From Ypsolopha sequella (taxonomy: Eukaryota > Arthropoda > Insecta > Lepidoptera > Ypsolophidae), in the NCBI GenBank assembly GCA_934047225.1, contig CAKOHE010000008.1, positions 744,001 through 808,000 of the forward strand: DNA of 64,000 nt, read 5' to 3'. A program made the translations under genes and the position numbers. Positions 1 to 9,966 of the stretch are shown here, piece after piece. The notes beneath the pieces were generated by a model. It was given only the letters and a program-made list of their open reading frames with translations. It was not told where the DNA came from and searched no databases. Each line of letters starts with the position of its first letter. Positions within the stretch are counted from its first letter, which is position 1.

Positions 1-2
1 AC

Positions 3-2816
3 GGACTTATTAATAAATCGGACGTGCTAACAGTTAATATTGAGGAACTCAATGAATCGGGTAGAGCAGTGGATATTTTATGTATTACTGAAACGAACAT
101 GATAACAGAGGACACTAAATATTTAAATATCCCAAATTTTAAACTTGCTGCTTTTTCATCACGGAAAAACAGAGCAGGAGGTACTTGTATTCTTGTAGCA
201 AACCAACACGATTACAAAAAATGCAATGAGATTGTGAAATATAATATACAAGACATTTTAGAATGCTGTGCAATAGAATTGACATCACATAATTTGATTA
301 TAATCTGTATTTATAGAGTAACTCGATACACCGTTGACATTTTTAAACTATTTTTCAAGACAATAAATGACATGTTATCCAAATTTTGCCTCAATAAAGC
401 AAAAAAAGTAGTTCTTTGTGGGGATTTTAATATTGATATGTTGAAGTTAAATAACCAATCTGACCAATTTAAAAACATTTTACATAGCTACAATTTAAAA
501 ATTGAAATTAATCAGCCTACCAGACTAAGTAGTAAAACATGTCTTGACAATATAATTCACAACATGCGTGGTTGTAAAAGTCAAGTGTTGGAGATGGCCC
601 TTTCTGACCACACGGCACAGTTTTTGATTTGTCCAGTGAAAAAAACATTTAGTAGTTCACATTGGTTTATTACAAAAAGGGATCTAGGTCAAGATAACTT
701 ACTTAAATTCAGAAATTATATTCAGGAAATGTCATTTGCCGAGTCATTTGAAAATAGCGATCCAAACCAGGCCTTTCGCCATTTCTTTGATCAGTTCAAG
801 ATGCTTTATGATTTGTGTTTTCCAGTCGTAAGAATTCAAATGAGATCTAAAACTAAACCTCGATGGCTATCTAAGGGTATCAAGATATGCTGCAGACGTA
901 AAAGAGAGCTTTTGTGGCGTTACAGACACTCTCCAAATACAAACACAAGAAACGATTTTAAAACATATTCTCGAAAAGTTAGAAAAATAATAAATTTAAC
1001 CAAAAAATCACAAAATGATTATTTAATTGCTACAGCCAAGAACAAGTCAAAAGCAACATGGAAAATTATCAACAGCATGAAAACACATCTGCCCAAAGAA
1101 AGTATTGACAAAATTAAAGTAAATGGCAAATTTATATATGATCCCCATGACATTGCACAAGAATTTAATAATCACTATATTGACATGGTACAATCGCAAA
1201 CTGACATAAATATTAACAATACAAACTTACTTAATTCTATTCCTAACTCTTTATTCATGCAACCTACTACTGCTAAAGACATTTTCTTGATTATTAAATC
1301 GTTAAAGGGTACTAATAGTGTAGGTTACGATGACATAAATACCAAAGTAATAAAGCATGTTGCTGATATTATTTCGCCAGTTATTAGCTACATTATTAAC
1401 TTGTGTATTGAGCGAGGTGTTTTCCCAGAAGACCTCAAATTATGTATTGTCAAACCACTTTTTAAAAAAGAAGATAAGGAGAACATAGATTTTTATCGTC
1501 CGGTTGCACTTCTCTCAATATTTTCAAAGATTTTTGAAAAGGTTATATATAAGAGCCTTTACAACTTCTTTGAAAAGCATGACATTCTTGTGCCGGAGCA
1601 GAAAGGCTTTCGAAAAAATAAATCGATTAATTTAGCCATCTATGAATTTCTCCACAAAACTATAACAGCCATGGATGAAAAAAATACCGTTACTGCTCTC
1701 TTCATGGACATGACGAAAGCCTTTGATTTTGTTGATCACCAATTATTGATAAAAAAGCTCGAATGTTATGGTGTCAGAGGCAATGTTTCTGACTTAATTA
1801 AGTCATATTTGAATAAAAGACATCAAAAAACACAAATTGAAAGAATCTGCCAACAAACCAAGACCGTGAAATCGTACTTGTCAGATACTAGGCAAATACA
1901 TCACGGAGTCCCCCAAGGAAGTGTATTAGGACCATTACTCTTTTTAGCCTACATTAATGACCTTCCAAAATCATCTTCATTCCCAATGATTTTATTTGCT
2001 GACGACAGCACGGTTATTTTTTGTAGTAAAAGTAACCAAGAATCAGCAATAAATGACACGTTAAGATGTATAATTGAATGGTTACAAAGTAATAATTTAA
2101 AAATAAATTTAAATAAGACTAAAATTATGCAATTTCGACAACGACTTACACCTATTTCACTTGACATCTCATATTTAAATACTAAAATTGATAATACTGA
2201 CTTGACTAAATTCCTAGGTTTACATATTGACTCTAAATTATCCTGGAAACCACATATTGACCATATTTGCAAAAAGCTTTACCAATTCTCATACGCATTA
2301 TATATGCTGTCGAAAGTTGTAAACAAAAAAGCAGTTCTCAGCGCCTACTTTGGCTATGTCGATTCAATTATTAGGTACGGTGTAATATTCTGGGGTAACT
2401 CAACTGACAGAGAAAAAGCTTTTAGAGCACAAAAGAGATGTGTAAGAGCGATAGAGCGGCTTCGGCAAACTGACCACTGCAAAGCTCATTTCATTCAGCT
2501 TAAAATTTTAACTTTACCTTCCTTATATATTTATGAGTTGGCAGTATTTGTTAAATCTAATAAACACTTACTTTTAAAGTTCAAAAGTAAAAGGCATCAA
2601 AATATGGTAGCATCTAATCCCTCAAAAACAGATCTCTTGAAAAAAAGTATTCTGGGTATGGGTCCTAAAGTCTATAATAAGTTACCAGCTGCTCTCCGTG
2701 ACATTGATAGTATTGACATTTTTAAATCCACTCTAATGAAAATTCTATTACAAAAAGCATATTATACCATAAATGAGTTTTTAGAAGATACAATAGCACG
2801 CACGACCGATTTATGA
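3..2816 (+). CDS. non-LTR retrotransposon ORF2: endonuclease plus reverse transcriptase, 5' end outside window
   Basis: This is a retrotransposon polyprotein that nicks the target and copies its RNA into the nick. The frame is open to the left edge of the window, so the start is not visible; the GTG at 24 is not a credible start. Counting from position 24, the AP-endonuclease-like domain spans about residues 1-205, with an ITET block near 21-24, GDFN at 133-136 and SDH at 194-196. The reverse transcriptase spans about 440-720, with HGVPQGS near 628 and the catalytic FADD near 658. The C-terminal thumb-like tail is intact and ends with TGA at 2814. No stop or frameshift interrupts more than 930 codons, so the copy is young. 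The short TTTGA-repeat tail downstream suggests the CR1/L2/Daphne group rather than a poly(A)-tailed clade. The clade is inferred. Confidence 0.9.
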   Translation, partial: GLINKSDVLTVNIEELNESGRAVDILCITETNMITEDTKYLNIPNFKLAAFSSRKNRAGGTCILVANQHDYKKCNEIVKYNIQDILECCAIELTSHNLIIICIYRVTRYTVDIFKLFFKTINDMLSKFCLNKAKKVVLCGDFNIDMLKLNNQSDQFKNILHSYNLKIEINQPTRLSSKTCLDNIIHNMRGCKSQVLEMALSDHTAQFLICPVKKTFSSSHWFITKRDLGQDNLLKFRNYIQEMSFAESFENSDPNQAFRHFFDQFKMLYDLCFPVVRIQMRSKTKPRWLSKGIKICCRRKRELLWRYRHSPNTNTRNDFKTYSRKVRKIINLTKKSQNDYLIATAKNKSKATWKIINSMKTHLPKESIDKIKVNGKFIYDPHDIAQEFNNHYIDMVQSQTDININNTNLLNSIPNSLFMQPTTAKDIFLIIKSLKGTNSVGYDDINTKVIKHVADIISPVISYIINLCIERGVFPEDLKLCIVKPLFKKEDKENIDFYRPVALLSIFSKIFEKVIYKSLYNFFEKHDILVPEQKGFRKNKSINLAIYEFLHKTITAMDEKNTVTALFMDMTKAFDFVDHQLLIKKLECYGVRGNVSDLIKSYLNKRHQKTQIERICQQTKTVKSYLSDTRQIHHGVPQGSVLGPLLFLAYINDLPKSSSFPMILFADDSTVIFCSKSNQESAINDTLRCIIEWLQSNNLKINLNKTKIMQFRQRLTPISLDISYLNTKIDNTDLTKFLGLHIDSKLSWKPHIDHICKKLYQFSYALYMLSKVVNKKAVLSAYFGYVDSIIRYGVIFWGNSTDREKAFRAQKRCVRAIERLRQTDHCKAHFIQLKILTLPSLYIYELAVFVKSNKHLLLKFKSKRHQNMVASNPSKTDLLKKSILGMGPKVYNKLPAALRDIDSIDIFKSTLMKILLQKAYYTINEFLEDTIARTTDL

Positions 2817-3043
2817 TATGAAGAAAATGTTGTGATACTCGTATTCTGTGGCATTGCATTGTGTATTGTTTGATGTAATTTTAATTTGTAGTTTTTGTAT
2901 TTAATTCTTGTGTATATATTAATTTTAATAAACTTTAATATTTGTATGCCACTAAGGCGCAGCATGGCTTGGACATACCAATATGTAATATCTAATATGA
3001 CCTATGTTGAACAAATAAATGATTTTGATTTGATTTGATTTGA
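2817..3043 (+). mobile_element. 3' UTR and TTTGA-repeat tail of the non-LTR element
   Basis: This is AT-rich noncoding sequence directly after the ORF2 stop. It ends in a short run of TTTGA/TTTTGA units (3020-3043) instead of poly(A). Short 3' repeats are typical of CR1/L2-like elements. The same style of tail, on the minus strand, marks the element end near 6908. Confidence 0.8.
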
Positions 3044-3244
3044 AGGACGTATGCTGACCAAATGGGTGACATATTGAAGAAGGACAATGTCAAAAGTACC
3101 CGGAATAGAAGAGCTTGTATGACTAGATTGATGGATGTGAAAGAGGCGAAAGAGGTGTGTCTGGATCGTAGCAGATGGAAATCTGTAGTCTCTGCCTACC
3201 CCTCTGGGAGACAGGCGTGAGTATATGTATGTATGTATGTATGT
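3044..3244 (+). pseudogene. RTE-like retrotransposon C-terminal coding remnant with ATGT-repeat tail
   Basis: A frame from about 3045 to the TGA at 3218-3220 encodes the C-terminus of an RTE-type ORF. Readable blocks include ADQMGDILKK, STRNRRACMTRLMD and DRSRWKSVV. It is followed by an (ATGT)n tail at about 3222-3244. The rest of the element is absent. Copies of the same segment lie at 25108-25262 (+) and 17463-17560 (-), with overlapping residues ADQ-GEILKK and NVKSTRNRR. The fragment begins immediately after the TTTGA tail of the preceding element. Assignment to the RTE clade rests on remembered C-terminal motifs and tail type. Confidence 0.7.
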
Positions 3245-3420
3245 CTCCAGATGTATGTTTGTACATACTATGTGACTCAATTCGAGGTTATTCTTGAAAA
3301 CAGTAAATATGGGTATAGTTTCCATCACAAATTGAGTGTCCAGTATAATATGGCTGCATAAATAAATATCACCTTCAATGAATTCAATCAAAAACTTGCA
3401 AGTAAACAATCATTTTGAAA

Positions 3421-3560
3421 TAATTTCCCGGGTCAGGATTCGAACCTGCGACCTCTTGCTATCACGACAAGCGCGCTACCGACTGCGCCACCGAAGTTCT
3501 CATCTGGACCGGTGAATCTTTCCACCATACTCTGTACACCGCTACAAATTAGGTGTTAAG
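3421..3560 (-). repeat. tRNA-derived SINE-like repeat
   Basis: On the minus strand there is an A-box-like GGTGGCGCAGTCGG and a perfect B box GGTTCGAATCC at tRNA spacing, but the anticodon loop lacks U33. The upstream flank (TATGGTGGAAA..TTCACCGG) recurs in the copy at 3782, so the unit is larger than a tRNA. A SINE or tRNA-like repeat is more likely than a working tRNA gene. Confidence 0.55.
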
Positions 3561-3588
3561 GTACGGTAAAAAAAAATTTGTTGCAAAG

Positions 3589-3771
3589 GCACAAAATAAC
3601 CACTTACAGAAGGCTTACTCCGCATAAGTAGCGAAAACAGACGCACGCACACATAGAAACGTACGTACGACGATCTCGAATGAAGTCGAATACGTACGCG
3701 TCTATGCATGTGTGCGTCTGTTTTCGCTCCGTCGTCGAGTCTGCCTTCTGGTAGTTCCTATTTTGTTGTGC
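3589..3771. mobile_element. MITE family M1, short copy
   Basis: The terminal inverted repeats begin GCACAAAATAACC and are about 28 bp long with mismatches. The inside is itself imperfectly palindromic, with GCGAAAACAGACGCACGCAC facing its complement. A second copy at 42002-42448 has the same ends and interior but carries another MITE. No transposase is encoded. It lies between two oppositely oriented tRNA-like repeats. Confidence 0.65.
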
Positions 3772-3781
3772 AGGTATGGTG

Positions 3782-3936
3782 GAAAAATTCACCGGTCTAG
3801 ATGAGAACTCGCGAACCTCGGCGGCGCAGTCGGCAGCACGCTTAATGTGACAGCAAGAGGTCGCAGGTTCGAATCCTGGTCCGAAGAAGTTTTGTTTACT
3901 TGTGTTTCTGATTGATTTCAAGTTTGTAATGCACTC
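3782..3936 (+). repeat. tRNA-derived SINE-like repeat
   Basis: This copy has GGCGGCGCAGTCGGCAG as an A-box region and GGTTCGAATCC as the B box. It is followed by a non-tRNA tail containing GTTTGTAATGCACTCTAA, which is shared with the repeat near 35370-35420. The tail continues after the MITE at 3940-4313, with AGAGCATCCAAAGCGATGG, so the MITE split this repeat. Confidence 0.55.
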
Positions 3937-3939
3937 TAA

Positions 3940-4313
3940 AGGCTGGCGTCCCTTAGGGACGGATCGGGGCGGGTCGCATTGGAACGGGCCGCGGTTCTGT
4001 GATGCTCTTGCGTCCATCTGTACGGGGCGCGGCGGACCGCCTAAGCGGATTTGATCTTATTTCGTTTATTTTTATTAGCACGGCACGTGCGCTCACATCC
4101 GTCTGCCTGCGTCGACTAGACGGATCGGGGCGGGTCGCAGCGCACCGCCGACAGAAATACGCCTGCGAAGCGATCCGCCAATGCGTTGCCGCCCGCCGCG
4201 CTCCGATCCGTCGCTAATAAACGATATTTCTATGAAATTCTATGAAACATGGGCCAGGCGTATTTTTGCGTTGCGATGCGGCCCGACCCGATCCGCCTAG
4301 CGGACGCCAGCCT
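3940..4313. mobile_element. GC-rich MITE with TAA target duplication (Harbinger-like)
   Basis: The ends are inverted repeats starting AGGCTGGCGTCC. A TAA is duplicated at 3937-3939 and 4314-4316. A 3-bp TWA duplication is characteristic of PIF/Harbinger elements. The interior is strikingly GC-rich for this locus, with repeated CGGATCGGGGCGGGTCGCA-type blocks. It interrupts the tRNA-like repeat. The reading frame at 3999-4217 inside it has no recognisable product. Confidence 0.7.
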
Positions 4314-4584
4314 TAATATTAATTAGAGCATCCAAAGCGATGGATTTTGATTTATATTGATATAATATACATTTTGATCCCTTTATATTCTGCTGTATTT
4401 TGAGATCGATATGTCTGTGTCGGATTTCAGCAGCCCCATTATCGCATTGCTAGACTAAAGTGCGTAAAAGTGACAGTCACGCGCATGCGAAACTTGGTAC
4501 AACATTTTTTCCACTTTTTATTCATTACCATATAAAGCATTCAATGCTTTATATAAAGTACAATGTACTGGGTGTTAAGGTTAA

Positions 4585-4895
4585 ACGTCAGTCGCTTAGC
4601 GCAAAGTGCATAACTTAACTTAACTTCTTGTTTAGAAGTTAAAAATTGCAAAACATTTTGGTCTGTGGCAATTGACGCCAATAGTTCAGTAGTAGTGAGG
4701 TTTATAAAGCAAGATTTTGAAATTGTATACACAATTTGTCATGATTGTTTGGACAAGATCATGACTAATTGTGTATTAAATTAAATAATCATGCTTTATA
4801 AACTTCACTAATACTGAATTGATGGCGTCAATTGCCATAGGTCAACATGTTTTTTATTTATTTAAGGTTTGCACTTTGCCCTAAGCAACTGACGT
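4585..4895. repeat. imperfect inverted repeat (foldback element)
   Basis: The arms at 4585-4735 and about 4745-4895 pair imperfectly. Examples are ACGTCAGTCGCTTAGC with its counterpart at 4875-4895, and GGCAATTGACGCC with GGCGTCAATTGCC. The centre is near 4742 around a TCATGATTGTTTGGACAAG loop. There is no coding potential. It is probably a MITE-type foldback. Confidence 0.7.
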
Positions 4896-5084
4896 AAACG
4901 AAGAAGTTGAAGATGAAGTTGCGGAAGCCGAAAACTTGTATTATATTGAATACCATAAAAGCGTGTCGAATTATCAAACATTTTGGGTAACTTCTACTTA
5001 TTGTAGCATTATGAAATTTGACACGTACGGAGTGCTTTCTATGGTAATGAATAAAAAATGGTGTACCAACTTTCGCAAGCGCGT

Positions 5085-5420
5085 GTCTGAACTGTCGCCA
5101 AATTAGCAGCTCGATGTTTGTCGGTACGAATATCGACGGAAACATAGTGAAAGTGAATTGTAGTAAACAAACTAAATGCATATAGTTAGGCCGCGTTAGC
5201 AAGGCGATACAGGTCATTGACCCGACAGCTACTGTGAACTCTTATTTCTGAACTTTTCTGAGTATCGTTTAGAAATAAGAGTTCACAGTAGCTGTCGGGT
5301 CAATGACCTGTATCGCCTTGCTAACGCGGCCTATCTTCTGTTACGCCGCTTGCTGCGTCCTTGATATGGCGAAATAGGAGAAAATAATACTTTTCACACG
5401 GACGCGATTGTTCGATTCAA
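5085..5420 (+). mobile_element. family A (TTAA-flanked) repeat, diverged copy split by a hairpin
   Basis: Segments such as TTAGCAGCTCGATGTTTGTC (5104-5123) and GGAGAAAATAATACTTTTCA (about 5378-5397) match the intact family A element at 33525-34011. The middle of the family A sequence is replaced by the 63-bp-arm palindrome at 5187-5333. The left end and the distal half are not recognisable. Confidence 0.55.
5187..5333. repeat. perfect palindrome: two 63-bp arms, 21-bp loop
   Basis: Positions 5187-5249 and 5271-5333 are exact reverse complements by base-by-base comparison, separated by a 21-bp spacer. The arms begin TAGGCCGCGTTAGC. They are GC-richer than the surroundings and carry no reading frame. 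It sits inside a family A repeat. Absence of any mismatch implies recent origin or ongoing correction between arms. Confidence 0.9.
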
Positions 5421-6169
5421 TAATCCTATGCTATATTTATAGTTATCAAGTTTATCTATTACTCAAAGCATAAATTAATTAAATCGACCCAGCTGCTTAA
5501 GCGCAGTAGGGAATTCAAGCCAAAAAACACCATTCGGTTTAATTTTTTTTTCCTATGGAAGTTTTGGTGGTATAAAAAAGAAAAATGTTGCATACGTTGT
5601 TTTAGAGTTGATAAATTTATATAATTTTTTTTCAATATTTTTGGTTTGGCCATAAACAAGGAGTAGGCTTTAGAAATTACCCATTTGGCGATACCAAGCC
5701 TCTCAATATAATATCGTTTTTTACAAATGCACACATGCACAAATGCAGATTCAAATTGGCTCAGCCAACACCTATCTTATTTTTGCAGCTCAATTTATCA
5801 TAATCAATACAAAATACACGGCAAAAAAAATGGTTTTCTAAAGTAAAAAGATTATTTTTATAGGTTGAGAAATATGTTTTTTTCATAATTTCGCAACTTT
5901 AAAAAGCTCTCCTGTAAAGTTCACAAAATGTCGCTTGAGTCCTTTCGTTTTTCTACTGTCGATATTGTTTTTAAGTGTCTTGGTGGCTATCTACTAAGTT
6001 TAATGTTCTCTATAACCCAAGTCGTGATTTGTCGTAAATTAGACCAAAACTTCTTTAGCAAAATTAATCATGCACAACCTATGACACAATTTTTGTTACT
6101 AAGCCGCTTGTGAAAGATTCTATTAAATTAAATTCAGTCAAACTAAAATCAGTTGTTTAACACTTTCAG

Positions 6170-6372
6170 TACGTGATTGTTTGGCCCTGATTCCTCCTAC
6201 GGCGGTCATCGGTGGCATCTCTTACTACTCCTACCAGACCATAAAGAAAGCTCAGACTAGCGGAAAATGTAACCGGTTGATTCGGACAGATACCAAGAAA
6301 GTAGTTGACTTCATTGACATTGAAGACATCACGGAGAAGGCTTCACTGTGCAGGTGCTGGAAGAGCCAGAAC
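6170..6372 (+). CDS. CDGSH iron-sulfur protein (CISD2/mitoNEET family), one internal exon
   Basis: This exon has a clean acceptor (CACTTTCAG, AG at 6168-6169) and donor (GTAAGT at 6373). It is 203 nt, entering with two bases of a split codon and ending in phase 0. The 67 whole codons begin RDCLALIPPTAV, the membrane-anchor region of CISD2-type proteins. They continue through a hydrophobic AVIGGISYYSY segment to a soluble part with VVDFIDIEDITEKA and CRCWKSQN. The two cysteines of CRC are the first ligands of the 2Fe-2S cluster (CxC...CDGSH). The rest of the motif should be in the next exon, which I could not find. Family members are small proteins of the outer mitochondrial or ER membrane acting in iron, calcium and redox homeostasis. 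The family call is firm; CISD2 over CISD1 is likely but unproven. Confidence 0.88.
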
Positions 6373-6907
6373 GTAAGTTTAGTAGTCTCGTTGATTAATG
6401 TGCCACATTATTATCAATTGTTAATGACTTGGAACTATTAATTACTAATCTTTGATGAAATCCACAGGATTATTTATTTATCTCACTATACCCAACCGGT
6501 TTCGCTAATGAGCATTCTCATGGGAAATATTCAGATTATAAAACATTGTTTACATTAGTGCTCACGGTTCAATCCATTTACGTGTCATGTGTGGAAATGT
6601 TCTACATAGTTATATCCGTTTAGATATTCATGGCGCATGGCGCTAACTTGCGGTCAAACTGACCTTATGCCTTAGCCACACCCTCAACGAGTTGCGAGGC
6701 AAATGTTGAGGGAAGTGGTGAGGAACATTGTGTGGCTGCGTTATTCACGGTGACGCTCGCGTTGCCCACCGCTCCCGTTTTTGTCGTTTTTTTTGCGATG
6801 TAATTCTTCTAAGAAAGAATATCCACATAATTGGACATTTCACATATACTATTGAAATGTTTTGTTGTCTAAATGCAATATTATAGAACGAACACCAAAG
6901 TTTTGTA
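6373..6907. other. intron start, no gene seen
   Basis: This follows the CISD exon donor. A weak imperfect palindrome lies at 6668-6750 (GCCACACCCTCAAC facing GTTGAGGG..GTGTGGC). No coding sequence is recognisable. Confidence 0.4.
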
Positions 6908-7512
6908 CATCAAAAATCAAAATCATTTATTTATACCAGAAATAGCTTAACCTAAAACGTACAATTAATAGAACATAGTTAATAAATCTAACTTTCTTAC
7001 AATATATTGGTAGGTATGCACAACAATATACATATATTCACATATGAGTATAGACATTAGTGTAGTATAGGTACTATACATTACAGGTATAATAATATAG
7101 CGGATTTTTAAGTACCTACTAGTTGCAAATGTTAAGCCTTGTTAATATGAGCCCTGAGACCTAAGCTAGTTTGAGAACAAACTGTATTTTGTACATAAGT
7201 GAGTGGGAAAAGTTATCGCATTTAATCACATTATTGCTCTGAATACCTATAGATTAAATTTAAAATGATAATAAATACGTGAATTCCTGCTATTCATACT
7301 AGCATTTTATGTCAAGTATTTAAGTTATTTTTATCGAAAAATAAAATTATTTCTCATTAACATAAAACAACGTTCACGCATGGTAGAAATATCAGAAATA
7401 AGTTTCTATGTAGATTAAATTTTGTGTTACATACTATGTTTCAATCGGCTTTGGTCATTGTAAAAATTAAGATACCGTATATATTATATATTCCGCCAGT
7501 CAGTTTATGTTG
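6908..7512 (-). mobile_element. 5'-truncated non-LTR retrotransposon 3' end
   Basis: Read on the minus strand, the sequence ends in AATAAATGATTTTGATTTTT, very like the tail of the element at 2817-3043. The preceding AT-rich 3' UTR-like sequence reaches about 7512, where the BEL/Pao coding sequence to its right breaks off. No coding part is left. The right boundary is approximate and taken from loss of BEL/Pao similarity. Confidence 0.5.
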
Positions 7513-9966
7513 AATATCTGCAACAATACAAATTGGATGTAGACGCCATTTCATCACAATATGCCGCAAGTCAGGTTGTAAAGAAGGACCCACCATTAAT
7601 GTATCATTCAGTGAGACATTCGTTCCTTTACAAGAAGCATCAAATACAACTCTGACCTTCGTTGTAGATTTATCTTCACGCAAAACAGCGTGATGTGGCA
7701 AATACACTGCAACCGATCTTTGGGGATCCCCAAACTTGCAGATACGTTCAGCATGACCTAGTGTCTTGTATTCTTCAATGACCTCGCTGTATCTTTCTTT
7801 CATAATCGGATTTTTCTCCAGTCTTTTTTCAAGAGACTTTAACCGTTTTACAGCTGCCTCTCTAGAGTCACTATATTTACAAGCTGGGTCGTCATCTTTA
7901 AATGGAAGTTTAACTATGTAACGACCTGTATCATCTCTCTTGGTGGTTGCCTTGAATATTTCCTCACACTTCTGTTCTTCCAATGACAATACTTTCTTTG
8001 CACAACTGGAAGATTCTGATTCCAGTTCCCAAAATTTTTTCAGTAACTCATTGCTTACGATTTCTGTATGCATACTGATTACAGCTTTCTGACATGGAGT
8101 CTTCTCAGACTGAGAGATAACTTGTCCAGATAAAATCCAACCTAAAGCTGTGTTCTGAGCTGTAGGTGTACCCGGTGGACCTTTGACTAATCCTTCTTTA
8201 ATTATCTGAGCATAAACTTCTGCGCCCAACAATAAATCGATCCTGTTTGGGGTGTGAAAATTAGGGTCAGCCAAGTTTAGACTACTCAATTCCAGCCAGG
8301 TTGTATCTTTCACTTCTTCTGACGGAAGAAGTGTAGTGAGTGCACTTAGTACGTACGCATTTACTTGGGTAACAAAGCTTGGATCGTGCAGTGACTGAAT
8401 GTCAACACTTACTACATACTTCGAACTCAAAGTATTTTGACTACCACCTAAACCTGAGATAGTACTGATTGTAGGTACCTTCCTAAGACCAAGTAACTGC
8501 ACTGCTGACTCGGTAATAAACGAGGCCTGAGAACCTTGATCAAGCAAAGCTCTTAGCAGTTGAGTGGACCCGTTCTTACTTGTGGCCTTAATAGCAGCGG
8601 TTGCTAATAAAACTTGTTTTCCTACACCCTTGGTAAAATATGTGCCGATTTCATTCTGTGAATCAACGGTTTTATTATCAACAGATTCATGGGCAGAATC
8701 TACATCCTCACCTTTAGCACTATTATTAACGTCAGCTACTTGAGAAGAGTTTTCAATAACAGCTGCGTTTGAACTCGGCAAGGCGTTTGGGTGCAACAAT
8801 GAATGGTGTTTGCGATGGCAAATTCGACATGTCGTTTTATGACGACAAAACTTTATGGAATGGTTCGCGCCCAAGCAGTTGAAACAAAGTCTATTGGTTT
8901 GGACAAAGTTCTGGCGATTTTGTACATTTTCTTTTACAAACTGCTTACAATTAATAATCCTATGAGCTTCGTTACAAAATGGACAAATAATATCCTCACT
9001 CTTTGAAACAGCATTTGTCAGTGAAACCCTAGGTTTTGGTTTGGTCGCCGTCTCTAAACACTCTAGTGTCCTAAAACGGTTTTTTAAAAACTCTTTGAAT
9101 TTTGTAAATGTTGGTAGATCATCAGGAAACTCAGACACCTTTGCTTCCCACTGTTCACGAGACCTTGTATCAAGTTTCTGACTTACTATATAGATTACGA
9201 GAATATCCCACGAACTCACATCAATTCCTAGATTTGTTAAGCCCTCTAAACAATCATTGGTTGTGTCTAATAAGCTCTTTACACCATTTGAAGACTCGAC
9301 AACACTAGCTTGACTCAACAGACACTTCAAATAACCATTTGCCAAATATCTTTTATTGTTATACCTATCTTTTAACAGATTCCACGCTCTTTTATAATTA
9401 GCTGCCGTGATAGAAATTCGTCTTAGAAGCTGTGCTGCTTCTCCAGTTACATGCCCTTTTAAATAATGTAATTTCTGCACGGCATCTAATGATGTTTCGG
9501 AGTCTATTAATGATGTGAATAAATCTCTAAACGATGTCCATTCAGAATAGTTTCCAGAAAACACAGGAATGGATATATCCGGAAGTTTTGCCTTTGCTTT
9601 TTTAGTATCAGCACTTTCAACATGACTGTCACAATTTTTCTCTTGAATCATAAACTGTTCCAAAGCCTCCCTTAACTCAGTTTCAAACTCTAAGTAAAAC
9701 TCTTCAGTAGTATCACTTACTTCATCCGTAAAATAACTATTTTTTAACTCGACCGCTGTAGCCTTTTCTATAATCTCTCTATCATTTGATCGAAATGTTA
9801 TCCACAATTCTTCAAGAAACTTTAATCGAGATTCGATGTAAGCTTGAGTTAAACGAGACTTAGGAGATTTTTTATAATTTTCTCTATGTTTACGAATTTT
9901 TACAACAAGTGCGTTTTGTAATTTTAGTTTGGGTTCCATCTTGAATAATAATTTTGAATCAAACAA
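7441..9966 (-). pseudogene. BEL/Pao LTR retrotransposon gag-protease-RT, truncated in RT
   Basis: An 841-codon open frame carries the N-terminal part of a BEL/Pao polyprotein. Gag begins at MEPKLK (residue 10) or slightly upstream. It has the DUF1759-type region at about 110-260 (IPVFSGNYSEW, LHYLKG) and CCHC-type knuckles at about 325-395 (CFNCLGANHSIKFC, CRICHRKHHSLLH). An aspartic protease (LLDQGSQASFI, near 470-480) and a linker with LLGAE and LGWILSG follow. RT begins with KVRVVFDAS and VADIQ. The frame then runs into unrelated sequence (last about 22 residues) and stops. Most of RT, RNase H and integrase are missing, so it cannot move by itself. The preserved frame suggests a fairly recent truncation. 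No clear LTR or primer-binding site was identified. Confidence 0.88.

Noticed and set aside
1949..2272. 107-codon minus-strand frame
   Set aside because: Antisense shadow of the reverse transcriptase ORF.
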